Positions 43,959-54,390 are shown, numbered from the stretch's first letter. The stretch is 61,603 nt of DNA from Salinicoccus sp. YB14-2 (GCF_001265075.1 NZ_LFKO01000002.1:80397-141999); one strand, 5' to 3'. Notes: generated by a model from the letters alone, not told the origin. A program made the numbers and translations.

Positions 43959-45653
43959 ATGTGGGTCTATATTCTTATCGGAATAATAGTTTTGATCGCT
44001 ATAGCAGTTGCTATTGTATTTTATATCAGAAACACAAAATTAGAGGATTTAAATAATAAATATCATCGGCTGGAAGATATTAAAGCACTGCCTTTTCAGG
44101 ATGAATTATTTAAAGTCAAAGATTTGAATTTACATGGTGAGGCAAAAGAACTTTATTCCGTGTGGCAAAAAGGATGGCAGTCTTCCTATAATGAATCGGT
44201 CGATGAATCGAAAACATTGCTTGAAGACGCAAAACTGGATTTAACAAAGTTCAAGTTCAGTGACAGTAATGAAAAAGTGAAGCAGGCTGACAATACTATG
44301 GATTCAGTTGAAGCAAAGTATGAGCAGCTGAGTGGAGAAATCAATGAGTTGTTACAGGCTAATGAAAAAGCAATGATTGCCCGGGCGGATGCTGAGAAGA
44401 TTCACCGGGAAGCAAAAAGGGATGTTCTGGCGAGTTCGTATCAGTTCGGTGAGGCAGAAGGCCCGCTGGAAGAACTGATTGACAGTTTTGAACCGGAAAT
44501 CAACGAATACGATTTGATGAAAAATGCCGGTAACTATGTCAGTGCCAACAAACACATAGAAGAAGTGCACAGCGACCTTGTAACATTGAAAGAAAATATG
44601 GACGATATCCCTGTGCTGATCAGAGAAGTTCAAAAAGATTTACCTGCACAGTTTCAGGAAATCAGATTCGGCTGCCGTGATCTGAAAGCGGATGGTTATG
44701 ATCTGGATCATGTCAGAGTGGAAAACAAATTATCGACATTAAAAGGTAAGTTGAATCTGGTGGAACCGCTGATCTCAAGGCTTGATCTGGATGAAGCACG
44801 TAAAATACTTGATGACATCAACAATAACGTCGATGATATTCTGGAACTCATTGAGCTTGAAGTGAAGGCGAAAATCAAAGTGGATGAAGATCAGCCCCTT
44901 GTCACAGATGAATTGTTCAATGCAAGAAATTCAAACTATACTCTTAGAACTGAAATCCATTATTTGAAAGACCAGTACTATATAAATGATACCGATATTC
45001 ATTCTATTCAGAAATTTGAGCATGAAATAGAAAGTCTGGTTGACATCTATGATGAAATTGTCACTGAAATGTCCAAGACAAATGCGAGATACAGTGAAGT
45101 GGAAAACAGAATCACTCACATCAAGGAACAAATCATTGAAATAAATGATGAACAGGAACAAATTCAGGGGCATCTGATCGATCTCAGGGATGACGCTGAA
45201 GAAGCACGGGAAAATGCATATTATATTCAGGATAAAAAAGAGAATATTTACCGCAAATTAGTCGGTTCGAATCTTCCTGATATACCTGAGAGATTTGTCA
45301 TTTTGAAAAATGATCTTGACATTGATTTAAGAAACATCGAACAGTACTTCAGTAAAAGACCATTGAATGTCCAGTACATCAAAGATAAGGTCAACCAGAC
45401 GATGGTGGAGCTGAATAAGTTTGAACAGGAATCATTTGAGCTGCTCCGTGATGCGGAACTGACAGAGCTGATGATCCAGTATGGCAACAGATACAGAAGA
45501 GATGATCACGACTTTGATGCCGAAGCAAGGGAAGCTGAAAGAATGTTCCAGGAAAGCAGATATAAGCGTTCTCTTGAAATCATTAAATCAGCACTTGAAA
45601 AAGTGGAGTCCGGCGCAGCGGTCAAAATTGAAAATGAATACGATGAAAAGTAG
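43959..45653 (+). CDS. ezrA: Septation ring formation regulator EzrA
   Basis: 564 residues, the same length as S. aureus EzrA. One N-terminal membrane helix (about 3-24, cytosolic bulk) is followed by a long spectrin-like coiled-coil arch. EzrA binds FtsZ, limits extra Z-rings and helps place division synthases. The RBS is AGGAGG. A TATAAT at 43927-43932 is the likely -10. It ends at a perfect palindromic hairpin. Confidence 0.93.
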   Translation: MWVYILIGIIVLIAIAVAIVFYIRNTKLEDLNNKYHRLEDIKALPFQDELFKVKDLNLHGEAKELYSVWQKGWQSSYNESVDESKTLLEDAKLDLTKFKFSDSNEKVKQADNTMDSVEAKYEQLSGEINELLQANEKAMIARADAEKIHREAKRDVLASSYQFGEAEGPLEELIDSFEPEINEYDLMKNAGNYVSANKHIEEVHSDLVTLKENMDDIPVLIREVQKDLPAQFQEIRFGCRDLKADGYDLDHVRVENKLSTLKGKLNLVEPLISRLDLDEARKILDDINNNVDDILELIELEVKAKIKVDEDQPLVTDELFNARNSNYTLRTEIHYLKDQYYINDTDIHSIQKFEHEIESLVDIYDEIVTEMSKTNARYSEVENRITHIKEQIIEINDEQEQIQGHLIDLRDDAEEARENAYYIQDKKENIYRKLVGSNLPDIPERFVILKNDLDIDLRNIEQYFSKRPLNVQYIKDKVNQTMVELNKFEQESFELLRDAELTELMIQYGNRYRRDDHDFDAEAREAERMFQESRYKRSLEIIKSALEKVESGAAVKIENEYDEK

Positions 45654-45673
45654 TTCTATAAGCAAAATGAAGT

Positions 45674-45704
45674 GACTTAGAATATTAATATTCTAAGTCC
45701 TTTT
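45674..45704 (+). terminator. Perfect palindrome after ezrA
   Basis: A 26-bp uninterrupted palindrome (GACTTAGAATATT and its complement, 45674-45699) followed by CTTTT. Probably a terminator. It lies 25 bases before the nifS start, so partial read-through is possible. Confidence 0.7.
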
Positions 45705-45723
45705 ACATGAAAGGAGAAATTTG

Positions 45724-46851
45724 ATGCATTATTTTGATAATGCGGCAACGACAAAGCCGGATGCAGAAGTATTGGACACATTTAATAAAGTGAATGAAAA
45801 GTATTATTTCAACACTGCAAGCCTCCACCGTGCGGGACGTAACAGTGAGAAACTGCTGGAAGCTTCAAGAAAGCAGGTTTTGGATATATTTGGACTGAAA
45901 AATCATCATTGTGTGTTCACTTCAGGTGCAACAGAAAGCAATAATATAGCAATACAGAGCACACTCAACAGAAAAAAGAAGTTCGGCAGCACGATTCTTG
46001 TCAGCCAGCTTGAGCATCCGAGTGTGATCAATGTCGTGGATTATTACAAATCTGAAGGGTTCAATGTAAAATTTATAAAAACGACTGACTATGGCAAAGT
46101 CGATCTGAACCATTTAAGAACACTGATGAATGACGAAGTCATTTTCGTCACTGTCATGGCTGTCAATAATATTGTCGGTACAGTCCAGCCTGTTGAAGAA
46201 ATTGCGGAGATTTTGAAAGAATATCCGAAGGCACACTTTCATGTGGACGCTACGCAGGCGGTCGGTAAGGCGGACATCAATTATAAAGATGTGGATACAC
46301 TGAGCATATCCGCACATAAATTCCATGGAATCAAAGGCGCAGGGGCTTTGATCATGAAAGAACTGAAATCAATGTCACCGGTGTTCTACGGCGGCGGACA
46401 TGAAGAAAATATACGGAGCGGCACTGTCAATTTACCGGCGATTGCTGCGATGGCGAAAGCGTTGAGATTGAGCCATGAACATACAAATGATACTTTTAGC
46501 AGGATTGACGGCTACAATCGGTCGGTAAGAAATGCTTTGGCAGATTATCGATCAATCGTCATCCAACCAAGTGACACGCCGCATATATTGAATATGTCGT
46601 ATGTAGGTGCCAAAGGTGAAGTCGTTGTGAATGCACTGTCAGAAAAAAATATTATGGTTTCGACCACGAGCGCATGTGCTTCAAAACTCGCAACATTGAA
46701 TGAAACACTGACAGCGATGGGGCAGAGTGTGGATGTCATCAATGGCAGTATCAGGGTTTCAATGTCGAAAGATACTGAAGAAAATGATGTTAATATGCTG
46801 ATAAAGGGACTAAAAGAAGTATATGAGGAAATAGGAGATGTTTTAATATGA
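45724..46851 (+). CDS. nifS: Cysteine desulfurase (NifS/IscS type, ThiI partner)
   Basis: A 375-residue PLP enzyme that takes sulfur from cysteine. The PLP lysine is K199 in SISAHKFHG, and the persulfide cysteine lies in TTSACASKL. The ATG at 45724 follows AAAGGAG. The gene overlaps thiI by 4 bases (ATGA), as in Bacillales, where the dedicated desulfurase hands sulfur to ThiI for 4-thiouridine. Confidence 0.88.
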   Translation: MHYFDNAATTKPDAEVLDTFNKVNEKYYFNTASLHRAGRNSEKLLEASRKQVLDIFGLKNHHCVFTSGATESNNIAIQSTLNRKKKFGSTILVSQLEHPSVINVVDYYKSEGFNVKFIKTTDYGKVDLNHLRTLMNDEVIFVTVMAVNNIVGTVQPVEEIAEILKEYPKAHFHVDATQAVGKADINYKDVDTLSISAHKFHGIKGAGALIMKELKSMSPVFYGGGHEENIRSGTVNLPAIAAMAKALRLSHEHTNDTFSRIDGYNRSVRNALADYRSIVIQPSDTPHILNMSYVGAKGEVVVNALSEKNIMVSTTSACASKLATLNETLTAMGQSVDVINGSIRVSMSKDTEENDVNMLIKGLKEVYEEIGDVLI

Positions 46852-48050
46852 AATATGATCACATACTCGTCCGCTACGGTGAGATGACTTTAAAAAGCAG
46901 AAACAGAAAATTCTTTGTCAGTGCTTTAAGAAAGAGAATGAACAGAGCACTTGAAGACATGGATGTGCATATAAAAGCCAACCGGGACCGCGCATACATC
47001 GTCATCAATGATGAGGATGCCTATGACGTCATTGATAAGTTGAAACTGATCAGCGGAATTTTAAGTGTTTCACCTGCAGTCAGAATAGAGAAGACAGAAC
47101 ATGCGATGCAGGAGACAGCACTGCTGTTTGCCAATGATTTTGGTGCAGATAAAACATTTAAAATCGAAGTGAAACGTCCGGATAAAGAGTTTCATTTAAA
47201 GACGCATGATATACAAAATCTTCTCGGCGGACATATATTGGAGAATACGGAACATCTGACGGTCAATGTCAAACATCCGCACCACCAGATTACAACTGAA
47301 GTGAGACTGGATGCAATCTATATGTATCATGACACTGTGAAATGCCTCGGCGGCCTGCCGCTCGGCACAGGCGGTAAAGGGCTGCTGATGCTTTCAGGTG
47401 GTATCGATTCACCGGTTGCTGGGCTCGATATAATGAGAAAAGGTGTGGAGATTGAAGCGGTTCATTTCCATTCTCCGCCTTATACAAGTCCGCAGGCTAC
47501 GGATAAAGTGAAGAAGCTTGTCGATATTATGAGTGAGCGGACAGGATTCGATATCAAACTGCACATCGTACCGTTTACAGAACTCCAGACGACTTTATAT
47601 GACCGGATACCAGATAACCTGTCTATGACATCGACAAGAAGGATAATGCTGAGGATTGCAGAAAAACTGGCCGCAAAAATTGATGCTGAAGCAATCGTCA
47701 ACGGTGAAAATCTGGGACAGGTGGCCTCTCAGACTTTGACTAGCATGTATGCAATCAATGAAGTGACAAGCTTCCCGGTACTGAGACCGCTGCTGACACT
47801 TGAGAAAAATGATATCGTCAATATGTCGAAAGAATTCGGCACATATGAAACATCCATTCTGCCGTTTGAAGATTGCTGCACAATATTCAAGCCGAAGTCA
47901 CCGAAGACGAAACCGTCACTTGAAAAGGTGAAGCATTTTGAAGAGCGGGTGGACTTTGAACCGCTGATTGATAAAGCGGTGGCCGGCATTGAAACATATA
48001 CACCGGATACAGAAAAAGAAGACAATGCAGAATTCGAAGAATTATTATAA
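46848..48050 (+). CDS. thiI: tRNA 4-thiouridine synthase ThiI
   Basis: 400 residues: N-terminal ferredoxin-like and THUMP RNA-binding domains (about 1-165) and a PP-loop ATP pyrophosphatase with SGGIDSPVAG (about 183-192). It lacks the C-terminal rhodanese domain of E. coli ThiI, which is normal for Firmicutes. An EDCC motif near residue 343 is present. It makes s4U8 in tRNA and uses sulfur from the overlapping nifS product. Confidence 0.93.
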   Translation: MKYDHILVRYGEMTLKSRNRKFFVSALRKRMNRALEDMDVHIKANRDRAYIVINDEDAYDVIDKLKLISGILSVSPAVRIEKTEHAMQETALLFANDFGADKTFKIEVKRPDKEFHLKTHDIQNLLGGHILENTEHLTVNVKHPHHQITTEVRLDAIYMYHDTVKCLGGLPLGTGGKGLLMLSGGIDSPVAGLDIMRKGVEIEAVHFHSPPYTSPQATDKVKKLVDIMSERTGFDIKLHIVPFTELQTTLYDRIPDNLSMTSTRRIMLRIAEKLAAKIDAEAIVNGENLGQVASQTLTSMYAINEVTSFPVLRPLLTLEKNDIVNMSKEFGTYETSILPFEDCCTIFKPKSPKTKPSLEKVKHFEERVDFEPLIDKAVAGIETYTPDTEKEDNAEFEELL

Positions 48051-48060
48051 TGTAAATAAA

Positions 48061-48090
48061 AAGAAACTTCCTGATTACAGGAAGTTTCTT
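48061..48090. terminator. Bidirectional terminator between thiI and nadK
   Basis: 13-bp stem AAGAAACTTCCTG (48061-48073) / CAGGAAGTTTCTT (48078-48090). The nadK stop codon is in the loop, and the last nadK codons form one arm. The minus-strand T-run is the better one. Confidence 0.9.
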
Positions 48091-48875
48091 TGTGTTTTAT
48101 GCCAGAAAGTATTGTTCGGCAGTCTAAGTGTCTTGATGGTTCTGTCTGCTACACGAATCTGGACCTGCTCCGTATTTTGCAGGCTGAGTGCCTCATTATC
48201 CAAAGACATGATCGGATAATAATCTTTCTTCTTATCGATCATCAATGTGAGCGGACGGTCTTTATTCAGCAGAAAACTTGTACCGAGTGTACGGTATTTG
48301 TTGTTGTTGACACTCGCGAGCTCTGTGACCTGTATCGCTTTCAGCAGCGGGTCTACAACTGCGCCGCCGAGAGATTTGTTATATCCTGTTGAACCGGTCG
48401 GAGTACAGACTAAAACACCGTCGCCGTGGAACTGTTCAAATAAAAAGTCATCGATATACATATCCATCATAATTGTTTTGACGATACTGGAACGGAGTGT
48501 GAATTCATTTAAACAGAAGCTCGGCTGGTCATCGTTGATCTTCACTTCAATTGCAGGATAATTGCGGACCTCGGTTTTGTCGGAGGTGAGTGATTCTGTA
48601 ATCAGATGGCTGTTTTTGTAATCGAAATCGACATACATATAATCATCGGTCTCAATGGCGATGCCGATATAGACACAATCGTCTCTGAATCCGGTTTTTC
48701 TGACAGACTGCAGGAAAGTGCCGTCACCGCCGATAGAAGCGATCAAGTCAGCTTCTTCACTCGTATTGACTGTGGTGATGCCGATATTATTAAATACTTC
48801 TATCAGGTCTTTTCTGATTCTTTCTGTCTCTTTTCCAAAAGGGTCAAAGAAATAGACATTTTTAAACTTATTCAT
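48075..48875 (-). CDS. nadK: NAD kinase
   Basis: 266 residues, the length of the second B. subtilis NAD kinase (YtdI). The family GGDG motif is at 49-52 with catalytic D51, and the NAD-binding TGSTGYNKSLGGAVVDP block follows. It converts NAD to NADP. Divergent from sppA; its 3' end is shared with the terminator. Confidence 0.92.
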   Translation of the reverse strand: MNKFKNVYFFDPFGKETERIRKDLIEVFNNIGITTVNTSEEADLIASIGGDGTFLQSVRKTGFRDDCVYIGIAIETDDYMYVDFDYKNSHLITESLTSDKTEVRNYPAIEVKINDDQPSFCLNEFTLRSSIVKTIMMDMYIDDFLFEQFHGDGVLVCTPTGSTGYNKSLGGAVVDPLLKAIQVTELASVNNNKYRTLGTSFLLNKDRPLTLMIDKKKDYYPIMSLDNEALSLQNTEQVQIRVADRTIKTLRLPNNTFWHKTQRNFL

Positions 48876-48897
48876 GCGTACCGCCCCTTAACTCTAT

Positions 48898-48927
48898 TTG
48901 ACTGTAACATCTATATGTTATCATAAA
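48898..48927 (+). promoter_or_regulatory. Possible sigma-A promoter of sppA
   Basis: TTGACT (48898-48903), an 18-bp spacer, CATAAA (48922-48927), about 35 bases before the sppA start. Confidence 0.5.
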
Positions 48928-48961
48928 ATTGTCATTGGATTAAATTTTAGGGAGTGTTTTT

Positions 48962-49966
48962 ATGAAACGTATCATAGCGGCAGTCATTGCTGCCACACTA
49001 TTGGTTTTTGGAGTTTTCTTTTCAATTTTTACCAATTTATGGGCAAGTGATTTTCAGGAAACGTTTGATCAGATTGCAGGAGGGGATTTCCCGCCGTCGC
49101 AAGTGGTTGAGCAGGGTGACCTGAACAGTCAGATTGCAGTAATCAATATTGAGGGGACGATGGTGGATACCGGCAATCAGCCAAGCATGTTTGCCTCTGA
49201 AGGTTATAACCATCAGTTAATTATCGAGTCACTGAAACAGGTCATTGAAGATGACACCATCAAAGGTGTGCTTTTAAATGTGGACTCGCCGGGCGGCGGA
49301 GTATATGAATCGGCGGAAATACATAAATATCTTGTACAGGCTAAAGAAGCAGGGAAAGTCATTTATAGTTCAATGGGCGGCATGGCTGCTTCAGGCGGCT
49401 ACTATGTGTCCGCACCTGCCGACCAGATTTTCGCCTCTGAAGAAACGATGACAGGTTCCATCGGTGTCATCATGCAGGCAATAAATTTCCAGCAGCTGGC
49501 TGAAGATCTCGGTATCGAGTTCAACAGTTATACAAGCGGTGATATGAAAGAGATGCTGAGCTCGACTAAAGATCCGAGTGAAGAGGAAGAAAGATATGTC
49601 CAGGGCATGGTGGACTCCATGTTTGATGACTTTGTCCAGGTGGTTGCAGACGGACGCGGCATGAGTGAAGACGAAGTGAGAGATGTTGCTGACGGACGCA
49701 TTTATCTTGGTGAAGATGCAGTCGATAATGGACTTGTCGATCAGATCGGTCATATTGAAGATGCAACAGCGGCGTTAAAAGAAGAAGTCGGTGGGAATCC
49801 GCAAATAATAGAATACGGCTATTCTAATAATTTCGCGAATATCAGTTTGAGTTACGGTGTTGAAAGCATCTTTGGCGAGATAACGGGTAAAAACGATATC
49901 GCGCGCGTAGAACAGCTGATCAACAATCGTCAGGGACTACAGCCTATGTACCTGTATGAGAGATAA
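48962..49966 (+). CDS. sppA: Signal peptide peptidase SppA
   Basis: A 334-residue membrane-anchored serine protease (S49) that degrades cleaved signal peptides. One N-terminal membrane segment (about 3-27). The catalytic dyad is S144 (MAASGGYY) and K196 (TSGDMKEML), matching S147/K199 of B. subtilis SppA. First gene of the conserved sppA-yteJ-tpx-ytxK-ackA order. Confidence 0.93.
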   Translation: MKRIIAAVIAATLLVFGVFFSIFTNLWASDFQETFDQIAGGDFPPSQVVEQGDLNSQIAVINIEGTMVDTGNQPSMFASEGYNHQLIIESLKQVIEDDTIKGVLLNVDSPGGGVYESAEIHKYLVQAKEAGKVIYSSMGGMAASGGYYVSAPADQIFASEETMTGSIGVIMQAINFQQLAEDLGIEFNSYTSGDMKEMLSSTKDPSEEEERYVQGMVDSMFDDFVQVVADGRGMSEDEVRDVADGRIYLGEDAVDNGLVDQIGHIEDATAALKEEVGGNPQIIEYGYSNNFANISLSYGVESIFGEITGKNDIARVEQLINNRQGLQPMYLYER

Positions 49967-49977
49967 GGAGGGATAAT

Positions 49978-50571
49978 ATGGAAAGTGCACAAAAAAATAA
50001 TGTAAGATACCAGCCCGCACAAAGTACTCTGTCAGATAAGCTGGATTATATGTCCAGTGCGTCTTTCATGAGCCGTGCTGTGGCATTTATCATCGACATA
50101 CTTGCTATATGGGGACTCAGCCAAATCATTATTTATCCTGTTGTCCAATTATCAGGTATGGGTGATTTATACTTTCTGGCACCTGCTCTCAGCATAGCGA
50201 ATATTGCCAGCGGCATATTATATTTTGCATACTTTGTACTGATGACGCATTTTACCCGGGCGACTTTGGGTAAAATGGTTACGGGAGTTACCGTAGTTAG
50301 CAGGAATGCAGATAAATTAACGTTCACCCAGGTGATTTTCCGTGAACTTATAGGGCGCTATATCAACAACTTTTTATGGTATCTGCCTTATTTGCTGGTA
50401 CTGTTTACAGAACGCCGCATTGGGCTTCATGATTACTTTGCAGATACTTATGTCGTCAAAAATAGTTACTATCAGTATAAAAATGAGATTAAAAAGCGTA
50501 TAATCAAAGATGAAGAGATTAAATATCAGGAGGATGATTTGTACAATGGTAGAAGTCACGTTTCAAGGTAA
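49978..50571 (+). CDS. yteJ: RDD-family membrane protein (YteJ)
   Basis: 197 residues with about three membrane segments and the RDD pattern: the arginine in [17 protein letters not shown] and aspartates in the same helix. In B. subtilis YteJ and SppA act together in lantibiotic resistance. It starts 12 bases after sppA and overlaps tpx by 26 bases at its 3' end. Confidence 0.85.
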   Translation: MESAQKNNVRYQPAQSTLSDKLDYMSSASFMSRAVAFIIDILAIWGLSQIIIYPVVQLSGMGDLYFLAPALSIANIASGILYFAYFVLMTHFTRATLGKMVTGVTVVSRNADKLTFTQVIFRELIGRYINNFLWYLPYLLVLFTERRIGLHDYFADTYVVKNSYYQYKNEIKKRIIKDEEIKYQEDDLYNGRSHVSR

Positions 50572-51043
50572 TCCGGTAACAGTCATTGGTAACGAAGTCA
50601 AAGTAGGAGATACTGCGCCTGATTTTACGGTATTGAACAACAGTCTGGAAGAGGTTGGCCTTTCTGATTATAAAGGGAAGAAAAAGCTGATTAGTGTCGT
50701 ACCTTCTTTGGATACAGGGCTGTGCAGCACACAGACAAAAAAATTCAATGAAGATGCCGGTTCAGTGGATAATGCCGTTGTCATCACCATTTCAAATGAC
50801 TTGCCGTTTGCACAGTCGAAATGGTGTGCAAATGAAGGCATTGATAATGCAATCACACTAAGCGACCACAAGGACCTGTCATTTGGAAAAAACTACGGTA
50901 CAGTGATGGAAGAGTTGAGACTTCAGGCAAGAAGTGTATTCGTCATTGATGAAAATGATAAAGTTGTACACGTTGAATATGTTTCCGAAGGTACAAATCC
51001 GCCCGACTATGATGCAGCGGTGGATGCTTTAAAATCTTTATAA
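50546..51043 (+). CDS. tpx: Thiol peroxidase
   Basis: A 165-residue 2-Cys peroxiredoxin. Peroxidatic C60 lies in PSLDTGLC and resolving C94 in KWCANEG, both at the positions expected for Tpx. It reduces hydroperoxides with thioredoxin. The ATG at 50546 is chosen for homology (MVEVTFQG) and the RBS AGGAGG. The start lies inside yteJ. Confidence 0.94.
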   Translation: MVEVTFQGNPVTVIGNEVKVGDTAPDFTVLNNSLEEVGLSDYKGKKKLISVVPSLDTGLCSTQTKKFNEDAGSVDNAVVITISNDLPFAQSKWCANEGIDNAITLSDHKDLSFGKNYGTVMEELRLQARSVFVIDENDKVVHVEYVSEGTNPPDYDAAVDALKSL

Positions 51044-51065
51044 AATATATTATGATATTTAAAAA

Positions 51066-51099
51066 GGGACTGTTCGACCTCGGGCAGTCCATATTTTTA
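51066..51099 (+). terminator. Hairpin after tpx
   Basis: GGACTG (51067-51072) / CAGTCC (51085-51090) with ATATTTTTA after it. A weak to moderate terminator, so ytxK-ackA may partly be read from upstream. Confidence 0.6.
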
Positions 51100-51115
51100 T
51101 GTGAGTGGGGATAAA

Positions 51116-52030
51116 ATGGCAAAGAGTAATTTGGAAGCAGTCTATCAGTTGATCGTAGACGAAACAGAAGCTGTCCTGAAAGATAACAGTGATATTTCCA
51201 GGATTGAAGCATTGATGGAATCTTTACTGACACTTCAGATTGATGATGGCAAATATCAATACGCAGATTTGAGAAAAGCGGTTCAATTTGCTTATCTGTA
51301 TCAGCTGAATGAAGAAAATGTTCAGGCAAACCACCAATTGACGCCGGATTCCATCGGATATCTGATAGCGCATCTGGTCGGTCTGTTCAAAGAAAAAGAT
51401 CATATCAACCTGCTGGATGCCGGGAGCGGAACTGGTCATCTGTCCATGACAGTGAAAGAACATGTGGATCAGGTGAACTTCCACGGTGTCGAAGTGGATC
51501 CTGTACTGTCACGCTTCAATGTCGCATTGTGTGATTTCTTGAAAGTGCCGATGGATATATATCCACACAATATCATTGAGCCTGCAAAGCTCACAAAGGC
51601 GGACATTGCGATAGGTGATCTTCCTATCGGCTATTATCCTTTACCGGTTCAAGGGTATACAACGGCCTTCAAAGAAGATAAAAGCTTTGCACATTTGCTG
51701 ATGCTTGAAGCGGCGATGAGTCATGTCGAAGATGACGGCATCGGTATCTTCGTAGTACCTTCTAATATTCTTGAAGAAAATAATGAAACAATCAAAGAAT
51801 ATATATCAACAGAAGCGACATTGTTGATGTTTTTAAATTTACCGAATACTTTATTCAAAACAGAAAACATGCATAAATCCATTATTGTTCTGAAAAAAGG
51901 GTATAAACCGATAGAAGATATTGAAGTGCTGATCGGTGATGTCCCGGACTTCAAAAATGCTGAACAGATGAAATTGTTCCTGGATAGAACGGACACATGG
52001 TACGAAACTTATACTAGTAAGAAAAAGTAG
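51116..52030 (+). CDS. ytxK: YtxK-family class I SAM-dependent methyltransferase
   Basis: 304 residues. SAM loop [13 protein letters not shown] (about 97-109) and an N6-adenine-type catalytic-like segment GDLPIGYYP near residue 168 in place of NPPY. The substrate is unknown. The family always lies before ackA in Bacillales. The ATG at 51116 follows GTGGGGA. Confidence 0.88.
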   Translation: MAKSNLEAVYQLIVDETEAVLKDNSDISRIEALMESLLTLQIDDGKYQYADLRKAVQFAYLYQLNEENVQANHQLTPDSIGYLIAHLVGLFKEKDHINLLDAGSGTGHLSMTVKEHVDQVNFHGVEVDPVLSRFNVALCDFLKVPMDIYPHNIIEPAKLTKADIAIGDLPIGYYPLPVQGYTTAFKEDKSFAHLLMLEAAMSHVEDDGIGIFVVPSNILEENNETIKEYISTEATLLMFLNLPNTLFKTENMHKSIIVLKKGYKPIEDIEVLIGDVPDFKNAEQMKLFLDRTDTWYETYTSKKK

Positions 52031-52038
52031 GTGGGATT

Positions 52039-53232
52039 GTGACAAAAATTATAGCGATGAATGCAGGGAGCTCTTCATTCAAATTTCAACTCTTTGAAAT
52101 GCCGGAAGAAGTTGAAGTCGCCAAGGGTCTGGTCGAAAGAATCGGACTTAGTAACGGTATATTTTCCGTGACTGTCGATGGTGAAAAGAAGGTCCAGGAA
52201 CGTGACTTTGCCAATCATGAAGATGCAGTCGATGCGATGCTCGATGAATTACTGAAATTAGAAGTGATCAATGATATCAATGACATCATCGGTTCGGGAC
52301 ATAGAGTGGTCCACGGGGGCGAAACTTTCGAGGATTCAGTGTTGATTACGGATGAAGTAGTGAAAAAGATTGATGAACTGAGTGAACTGGCACCATTGCA
52401 CAATCCAGCGAATCTGATGGGCATCAAAGCATTCAGAGAACAGCTTCCGGATGTGCCGCATGTTGCAGTATTTGATACATCTTTCCATCAGTCAATGCCG
52501 CAAAGTTCTTATTTGTACAGTTTACCTTACAGTTATTATAAAGAGTACGGCATCAGAAAATATGGCTTTCACGGTACAAGCCATAAATATGTGACCGGCC
52601 GAGCGAGTGAAATGCTTGGAAGACCGCTGGAAGAACTGAGACTGATCAGCTGCCACCTTGGGAACGGCGCGAGCATCGCAGCTGTTAAAGGCGGTAAGTC
52701 GATTGATACATCCATGGGTTTTACACCACTTGCCGGAGTGACCATGGGCACGCGTTCAGGCAACCTCGATCCGGCACTCATTCCTTATATAATGGAGAAG
52801 ACCGGAAAAACAGCAACAGAAGTACTGAATGTACTGAACAAAGAGTCTGGCCTGCTCGGCGTCAGCGGTTTCTCCAGTGATTTAAGGGATATCGAGAAAG
52901 AAGCCAAAAATGGCAATTCACGCGCCGAACTTGCATTGAACGTTTTTGGCGAAAGAATCCACAAGTATATGGGTTCCTATGCTACAAGAATGGGCGGGCT
53001 TGATGCGATCATATTTACAGCAGGTGTCGGTGAAAACTCCGACGTTGTCAGAGCAAAAGTTATTAATGGGCTGGAGTTCATGGGCGTTTATTTTGATGAA
53101 ACGATAAATGATGTCAAAGGACAGGAGAAATTCATCAATCATCCGTATTCACCAGTGAAAATCATCATCATTCCAACTAACGAAGAACTGATGATAGCAA
53201 GAGATGTCATGAGAATTACAGGAATGGAATAA
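52039..53232 (+). CDS. ackA: Acetate kinase
   Basis: A 397-residue enzyme interconverting acetyl phosphate and acetate with ATP. The N-terminal [13 protein letters not shown], the GHRVVHGGE loop and the ATP motif [12 protein letters not shown] are intact. It starts with GTG behind AGGTGGG, 8 bases after ytxK. With acsA and ccpA in the same window, it completes the acetate overflow and reuse theme. Confidence 0.95.
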   Translation: MTKIIAMNAGSSSFKFQLFEMPEEVEVAKGLVERIGLSNGIFSVTVDGEKKVQERDFANHEDAVDAMLDELLKLEVINDINDIIGSGHRVVHGGETFEDSVLITDEVVKKIDELSELAPLHNPANLMGIKAFREQLPDVPHVAVFDTSFHQSMPQSSYLYSLPYSYYKEYGIRKYGFHGTSHKYVTGRASEMLGRPLEELRLISCHLGNGASIAAVKGGKSIDTSMGFTPLAGVTMGTRSGNLDPALIPYIMEKTGKTATEVLNVLNKESGLLGVSGFSSDLRDIEKEAKNGNSRAELALNVFGERIHKYMGSYATRMGGLDAIIFTAGVGENSDVVRAKVINGLEFMGVYFDETINDVKGQEKFINHPYSPVKIIIIPTNEELMIARDVMRITGME

Positions 53233-53238
53233 AATTAT

Positions 53239-53275
53239 CACGTCTGTCAAACATGTTTTGGCAGACGTGTTTTAG
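53239..53275 (+). terminator. ackA terminator
   Basis: Stem CACGTCTGTCAAA / TTTTGGCAGACGTG (with a T-G pair) followed by TTTTAGTTT. Its T-tract runs into the -35 of a sigma-B promoter. Confidence 0.88.
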
Positions 53276-53299
53276 TTTATGTTGAAATTGTGCGGGTAT
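53275..53299 (+). promoter_or_regulatory. Sigma-B promoter of the frameshifted small gene
   Basis: GTTTAT (53275-53280), 13-bp spacer, GGGTAT (53294-53299). It has the same geometry as the promoters at 4242 and 17213 and lies about 90 bases before the start codon. Confidence 0.75.
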
Positions 53300-53392
53300 A
53301 AGATGAACAATCAGTCATCTGAGTAAATGAGCGGCATGAGCCTTGATAATATATGAAGATTATTATCAAAATATTTTGAGGGGTGTATGAAT

Positions 53393-53823
53393 ATGAATAG
53401 AGAAGAAATCATTGATCTTTTTGAAAAAGTATAGATGTGGACAGTGCAGATGCTGAAAAGAACTATTCAGAGGGCAGTAAAGTGCTAGACAGAATCCTTT
53501 CAGAATTTGAAGATTATAAGAAAAGCTTGGAAGCAAAAGGGATAAAGCTGAATATAAGTCGGAGTGAAAAGAATCTGCAGGCAACAGACTATGGGTTGGA
53601 TACTATTATCAATGTAGAGGGGATTAAAGAAAGAATAGAAATCCTTTTCAGGAAGAATATGGTTGAATTTGAATTGAAAGTCCGTGACACGGCTTACCTT
53701 TTACCGGTGGATAAAGCGACTGATAATAACATTTATGTAGTAGAGGACACACAGGAGATTAACAGCATGTCCTACGGTGAATTCATCGATATTGCAATGC
53801 AGAAGCTGCTGGGTGAAAAGTAA
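53393..53823 (+). pseudogene. Small hypothetical gene interrupted by a frameshift
   Basis: Translation from the ATG at 53393 (RBS GAGGGGTG) gives MNREEIIDLFEKV and then a TAG at 53432. The -1 frame continues without interruption as SIDVDSADAEKNYSEG and so on to 53823. One missing A in the A-run at 53424-53428 explains the break; restored, the protein has about 144 residues. It is acidic, soluble and without a recognised domain. The alternatives are a sequencing error in the homopolymer, a recent mutation or ribosomal slippage on AAA. A sigma-B promoter lies upstream. Confidence 0.65.
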
Positions 53824-53851
53824 TAAAAATATACAAGTTAAAGAAGACAAT

Positions 53852-53875
53852 AAAAAAGCCCCTCGGGGCTTTTTT
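53852..53875. terminator. Bidirectional terminator before uspA
   Basis: AAAAAAGCCC / GGGCTTTTTT around a CTCG loop, shared by the converging small gene and uspA. Confidence 0.9.
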
Positions 53876-53880
53876 AGTTT

Positions 53881-54390
53881 TTATTCGACTTTTTCATCGC
53901 TTTCAGAAACAAGTTCTTCTGTTGCGACAGTCGTTTCAAAGTCTTCTGGAATGTTTTCTGTTCTGACGACTAATACATCAATATGAGCATGTCTTACAAT
54001 CGCTTCCGATACTGAACCGACGATGAAACGCTCGACTGCGTTCAGGCCGGAAGAACCACATATGATGACGTCAGCGCCTGTTTTTTCAACTGCTTTTTTT
54101 GGAATAATCGCTTTTGGTGAACCATAATCGATGATTTTATCCACTTCAGTGATTCCTTTTTCAAGAGCCAACGCTTCATAACCGTCTAATAATTTTTTGG
54201 CAAATTCATTCGCCCGATCTGAAATTGAACGGTCGTAGGCTTCAACAGATGCAAATGAGCGGGTATCAATGATGTTGATGATACTGAGTTTTGCATTATT
54301 TCGCTTGGCCGCTCCCAATGCTTTGTGGAATGCCCACTCTGCTTCTCTGGACCCGTCAACTGCGATTAAAATGTTTTTGTATTCTACCAT
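53881..54390 (-). CDS. Universal stress protein UspA family
   Basis: A 169-residue Usp-fold protein. The N-terminal NILIAVDGSREAEWAF and the ATP-binding segment GSSGLNAVERFIVGSVSEAIVRHA indicate an ATP-binding type. The C-terminal 18 residues are acidic. It is divergent from ald, as in staphylococci. The promoter is a good sigma-A type, not sigma-B. Confidence 0.88.
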   Translation of the reverse strand: MVEYKNILIAVDGSREAEWAFHKALGAAKRNNAKLSIINIIDTRSFASVEAYDRSISDRANEFAKKLLDGYEALALEKGITEVDKIIDYGSPKAIIPKKAVEKTGADVIICGSSGLNAVERFIVGSVSEAIVRHAHIDVLVVRTENIPEDFETTVATEELVSESDEKVE

